This document shows, piece by piece, positions 61,203 to 64,000 of a stretch of 64,000 nt of DNA; the first letter of the stretch is position 1, and every line of letters starts with the position of its first letter. The stretch is from Lysobacter helvus (GTDB lineage Bacteria; Pseudomonadota; Gammaproteobacteria; Xanthomonadales; Xanthomonadaceae), in contig NZ_AP024546.1 in assembly GCF_018406645.1 (NCBI RefSeq), positions 1,860,001 to 1,924,000 of the forward strand. Reading direction: 5' to 3'. The position numbers were made by a program, and so were the translations under genes. Below the pieces are notes generated by a model, which saw only the letters and a list, made by a program, of their open reading frames with translations, had not been told where the DNA came from and did no database searches.

Positions 61203-62019
61203 CGGACAGTTCCTTGCCGCGCACGGCGGCGGCATGCACGGCGCGCGCCACGAGGGCGCGGAAACCGCCGGCTTCGAAGGTTTCGATCGCGGCGTGCGTG
61301 GTGCCGTTCGGAGACGTGACGCGACGACGCAGTTCCGCGGCATCGACGTCGCTCTCGGTGAGCATGCGGCCCGCGCCGAGGATCGTCTGCAACGCGAGCG
61401 TGCGCGCGGCCTCGGGCGGCAGGCCTTCGGCTTCGCCCGCGGCCTGCAGGGCTTCGGCGAGCAGGAAGACATACGCGGGCCCGCTGCCGGAGACGGCGGT
61501 CACCGCATCCATTCGCGCTTCGTCGTCGAGCCACACCGTGGGACCGGCGGCCGACAACAACGTGGCGGTGCGCGTGCGGCCTTCCGCATCGACGCGTGCG
61601 TTCGCGAACAGGCCGGTCACGCCTGCACCCAGCAGCGCGGGCGTGTTCGGCATCGTGCGCACGACGGCCAGGTCGCCGCCGAGCCAGCGTGCGAGTTGCG
61701 CCGTGGTGATGCCCGCGGCGATCGACACGATCAACGGACGCGAAGACTGCGCCACCGGCGCCAGCGCTTCGCACACCGTGCGCATCACCTGCGGTTTCAC
61801 CGCGAACACCCAGGTGCCCGCACCGGCGACGGCGTCCGCGTTGTCCGGGAACACGGCGACGCCGAAGTCGTTCGCGAGTCCCTCGCGCAAGGCGTCCACG
61901 GGTTCGGCGACGCGGATTGCCGACGCGGGCGTCCCGCGCGCGACGAGTCCGCCGATGAGGCTGCGCGCCATGTTGCCGCCGCCGATGAACGCCAAAGTGT
62001 CGTGCGTGTCGTGTGCCAT
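61189..62019 (-). CDS. proC: Pyrroline-5-carboxylate reductase
   Basis: ProC catalyses the last step of proline synthesis. The product is 276 residues. The NADPH motif is LAFIGGGNMARSLIGGLVAR near the N-terminus, with VVRTMPNTPALLGAGVTGLF and the family signature SGSGPAYVFLLAEALQAAGE. Followed by the DUF4426 lipoprotein and preceded by yggS, the order usual in this bacterial group. Confidence 0.96.
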   Translation of the reverse strand: MAHDTHDTLAFIGGGNMARSLIGGLVARGTPASAIRVAEPVDALREGLANDFGVAVFPDNADAVAGAGTWVFAVKPQVMRTVCEALAPVAQSSRPLIVSIAAGITTAQLARWLGGDLAVVRTMPNTPALLGAGVTGLFANARVDAEGRTRTATLLSAAGPTVWLDDEARMDAVTAVSGSGPAYVFLLAEALQAAGEAEGLPPEAARTLALQTILGAGRMLTESDVDAAELRRRVTSPNGTTHAAIETFEAGGFRALVARAVHAAAVRGKELSDAND

Positions 62020-62029
62020 GGCCGCGAGT

Positions 62030-62722
62030 CTATGCCTTCGGCGGTCGCGCGCCGAACAACGCCGTGCCCACGCGCACCAGCGTCGCGCCTTCGGCGATGG
62101 CGAGTTCGAAATCGTCGCTCATGCCCATCGACAGGGTGTCCACGCCCGGATGCCGCGCGGCGATCGCATCGAACAACGCGCGCATGCGGGCGAAGGCGGC
62201 ACGGCGCGCGGCCGGATCTTCCGCCGGCGCCGGGATTGCCATCAGCCCGCGCAACGCGAGCCGCGGTTGCGCGGCCACCAGGTCGGCCAGGGCCGCCGCG
62301 TCCTCCGGGCGACAGCCGTGCTTGCTCGCTTCGTCGTCGATGTTGACCTGCACCAGCACGTTCAGCGGCGGCCGGTCGGCGGGGCGCGCGGCGGCGAGCA
62401 GGGGCACGAGTTTGGCCCGGTCGACGGTCTGCACCCAGTCGAACAACGTCGCGGCGAGCGCGGCCTTGTTGGATTGCAGGGCGCCGATGAGATGCCACGC
62501 CAGGCCCTGCGCGCGCGGGTCGCCCGAGAGGGCCACCTGCCGGGCCTGCGCTTCCTGGACATAGTTGTCGCCGAAGTCCCGCTGGCCGGCGGCGGCCAGT
62601 GCGGCGACCGCCTCCGCGGGCTGGCCCTTGCAGACCGCAAGCAGCACGGGCCGTGGCCGACCCGACTGCCGGGCCGCGTTATCAAGACGTTGAACGAGCA
62701 CGTTCAGGGCAGAACCAAGCAC
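62030..62722 (-). CDS. yggS: PLP homeostasis protein YggS
   Basis: The product is 230 residues with an alanine-racemase-like TIM barrel that binds PLP. The PLP lysine lies in LLAVCKGQPAEAVAAL, and GQRDFGDNYVQEAQ, WHLIGALQSNKAAL and LSMGMSDDFELAIAEGATLV are conserved. The start is a GTG at 62722. YggS/PLPBP proteins keep free PLP and related amino-acid pools in balance. Divergent from pilT. Confidence 0.94.
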   Translation of the reverse strand: MLGSALNVLVQRLDNAARQSGRPRPVLLAVCKGQPAEAVAALAAAGQRDFGDNYVQEAQARQVALSGDPRAQGLAWHLIGALQSNKAALAATLFDWVQTVDRAKLVPLLAAARPADRPPLNVLVQVNIDDEASKHGCRPEDAAALADLVAAQPRLALRGLMAIPAPAEDPAARRAAFARMRALFDAIAARHPGVDTLSMGMSDDFELAIAEGATLVRVGTALFGARPPKA

Positions 62723-62758
62723 TTCGTCTCAACCTCGTGGCCGCGCTGGGAATCGCGG

Positions 62759-62789
62759 TTGACACCGCGGGTGGGGCGGCGCCCATACT
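62759..62789 (+). promoter_or_regulatory. Candidate promoter of pilT
   Basis: A perfect TTGACA (62759-62764) and CATACT (62784-62789) are spaced by 19 bases in the yggS-pilT divergent gap, 64 bases before the pilT ATG. The spacer is long for sigma-70, so the -10 is uncertain. Confidence 0.45.
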
Positions 62790-62853
62790 GCCCGCCGGGG
62801 GGTGCCCGGCACCAGTCGTACATCGTTTCAACTCGTGCGGGGGAGCACGTTCA

Positions 62854-63891
62854 ATGGATATCGCCGAACTCCTGGCGTTCTCGGTCAAGAACAAAGCGTC
62901 CGACCTGCACCTGTCCGCAGGCCTGCCGCCGATGATCCGCGTGGACGGCGACGTCCGGCGCATCAACATCCCCGCGCTCGACCACAAGCAGGTCCACGCG
63001 CTCGTCTACGACATCATGTCGGACAAGCAGCGGCGCGATTACGAAGAATTCCTCGAGGTCGACTTCTCCTTCGAGATCCCGGGCCTGGCGCGCTTCCGCG
63101 TGAACGCGTTCAACCAGAACCGCGGCGCCGGTGCGGTGTTCCGCACGGTGCCCTCGGAGGTGCTGACGCTCGAAGACCTCGGCTGCCCGCGCATCTTCAA
63201 GGAACTCATCGACCAGCCGCAGGGCCTGATCCTGGTGACCGGCCCCACTGGCTCGGGCAAGTCCACCACGCTGGCGGCGATGCTCGACCACGTCAACAAG
63301 AGCGAGTACGCGCACATCCTCTCGGTGGAAGACCCGATCGAGTTCGTGCACACCTCGCAGAAGTGCCTGATCAACCAGCGCGAAGTGCACCGCGACACGC
63401 ACGGCTTCAACGAAGCCCTGCGTTCGGCACTGCGCGAAGACCCCGACTACATCCTGGTCGGCGAAATGCGCGACATCGAAACCATCCGCCTGGCGCTCAC
63501 CGCCGCGGAAACCGGCCACCTCGTGTTCGCGACGCTGCACACCTCGTCGGCCGCCAAGACCATCGACCGCATCATCGACGTGTTCCCCGCCGGCGAGAAG
63601 CCGATGGTGCGCTCGATGCTGTCGGAGTCGCTGCGCGCGGTGATCTCGCAGGCGCTGCTGAAGAAAGTGGGCGGCGGTCGTACCGCGGCGTGGGAAATCA
63701 TGGTCGGCATCCCGGCCATCCGTAACCTGATCCGCGAGGACAAGGTCGCGCAGATGTATTCGGCGATCCAGACCGGCGGCGCGCACGGGATGATGACCCT
63801 CGACCAGCACCTGCAGGACCTCGTGAAGCGCAGCATGGTCACGCGCCAGCACGCCAAGGAATACGCGAAGGACAAGCGGCTGTTCGAGTGA
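62854..63891 (+). CDS. pilT: Type IV pilus retraction ATPase PilT
   Basis: PilT is the hexameric ATPase that depolymerises pilin and retracts type IV pili for twitching. The product is 345 residues. Walker A is ILVTGPTGSGKSTTLAAML, the Asp box ILSVEDPIEFVH, Walker B DPDYILVGEMRDIETIRLAL, the His box GHLVFATLHTSSAAKTIDRI, and the PilT-specific AIRNLIRE motif lies near the C-terminus. GGGGGAG precedes the ATG at 62854. pilU follows 16 bases downstream. Confidence 0.97.
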   Translation: MDIAELLAFSVKNKASDLHLSAGLPPMIRVDGDVRRINIPALDHKQVHALVYDIMSDKQRRDYEEFLEVDFSFEIPGLARFRVNAFNQNRGAGAVFRTVPSEVLTLEDLGCPRIFKELIDQPQGLILVTGPTGSGKSTTLAAMLDHVNKSEYAHILSVEDPIEFVHTSQKCLINQREVHRDTHGFNEALRSALREDPDYILVGEMRDIETIRLALTAAETGHLVFATLHTSSAAKTIDRIIDVFPAGEKPMVRSMLSESLRAVISQALLKKVGGGRTAAWEIMVGIPAIRNLIREDKVAQMYSAIQTGGAHGMMTLDQHLQDLVKRSMVTRQHAKEYAKDKRLFE

Positions 63892-63907
63892 CAGCCTGGA
63901 GCACACC

Positions 63908-64000
63908 ATGAGCAGCATCGATTTCACCTCGTTCCTCAAGCTGATGGCGCACCAGAAGGCGTCGGACTTGTTCATCACGGCCGGCATGCCGCCGTCGATG
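63908..64000 (+). CDS. pilU: PilT-like ATPase PilU, N-terminal fragment at window edge
   Basis: Only the first 31 codons are in the window: MSSIDFTSFLKLMAHQKASD, then LFITAGMPPSM. This matches the N-terminus of PilU, the accessory retraction ATPase, with the same KASDLFIT-type motif as PilT. GGAG lies 9 bases upstream. It continues beyond the right edge. Confidence 0.85.
   Translation, partial: MSSIDFTSFLKLMAHQKASDLFITAGMPPSM

Overview
The window is a GC-rich (by eye about two-thirds G+C) and almost fully coding stretch of bacterial chromosome. Gene content points to a gammaproteobacterium of the Xanthomonadaceae, most like Lysobacter or a close relative. The basis is large Oar-like TonB-dependent receptors, a lysine-rich H1-like histone, GTP-dependent PEP carboxykinase, a SAM-I riboswitch in front of metX-metB-hom, and pilT-pilU beside yggS-proC. 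This placement is inference from family distribution and was not tested by a search. I see no phage, IS element, CRISPR array, rRNA or tRNA.

Layout. 1-1633 (minus): ECF sigma factor, anti-sigma-like membrane protein and a truncated PDZ protein. 1717-4783 (plus): qmcA-nfeD and gcvT-gcvH. 4784-5526: a gene-free stretch with a promoter and an intrinsic terminator that bracket a candidate small RNA, followed by the H1-like histone. 6116-10168: a serine hydrolase facing lemA and an M48 protease with a C-terminal extension. 10184-15309: GMC oxidoreductase, then an NTP/NDP-exchanger-like transporter, a Tat-exported epimerase, DUF1304 and DUF4442. 15314-20374: fadE, a divergent TetR regulator and pckG, linking fatty-acid oxidation to gluconeogenesis. 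20375-30490: three tandem paralogous TonB-dependent receptors, each with its own promoter and terminator. 30554-33672: two overlapping TPR-sulfotransferases.

33694-43602 holds a predicted outer-membrane protein, hslO, mtgA, a GtrB-like glycosyltransferase, a CBS protein, an AsmA protein, trhA, a third sulfotransferase overlapping an Asp/Asn beta-hydroxylase-like gene, and prfC. 43666-49293 holds an M23 peptidase and a phytase-like lipoprotein, then the SAM riboswitch and metX-metB-hom. The rest (49218-64000) is mostly housekeeping: a MASE1-GGDEF-EAL protein, sdaA, a YceI-cytochrome b561-YceI operon, an M23 peptidase, hemE, aroKB, pdxH, a BtuF-like protein, proC, yggS, pilT and the start of pilU.

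The most unusual region is 20.4-42.0 kb. It has three receptor paralogues, a fourth outer-membrane gene with the same type of -35 element, three PAPS-type sulfotransferases and a 2OG-Fe(II) hydroxylase-like gene. A surface-protein or surface-glycan modification system is a reasonable hypothesis but unproven. The second candidate novelty is the short structured transcript at about 5210-5384 upstream of the histone gene.
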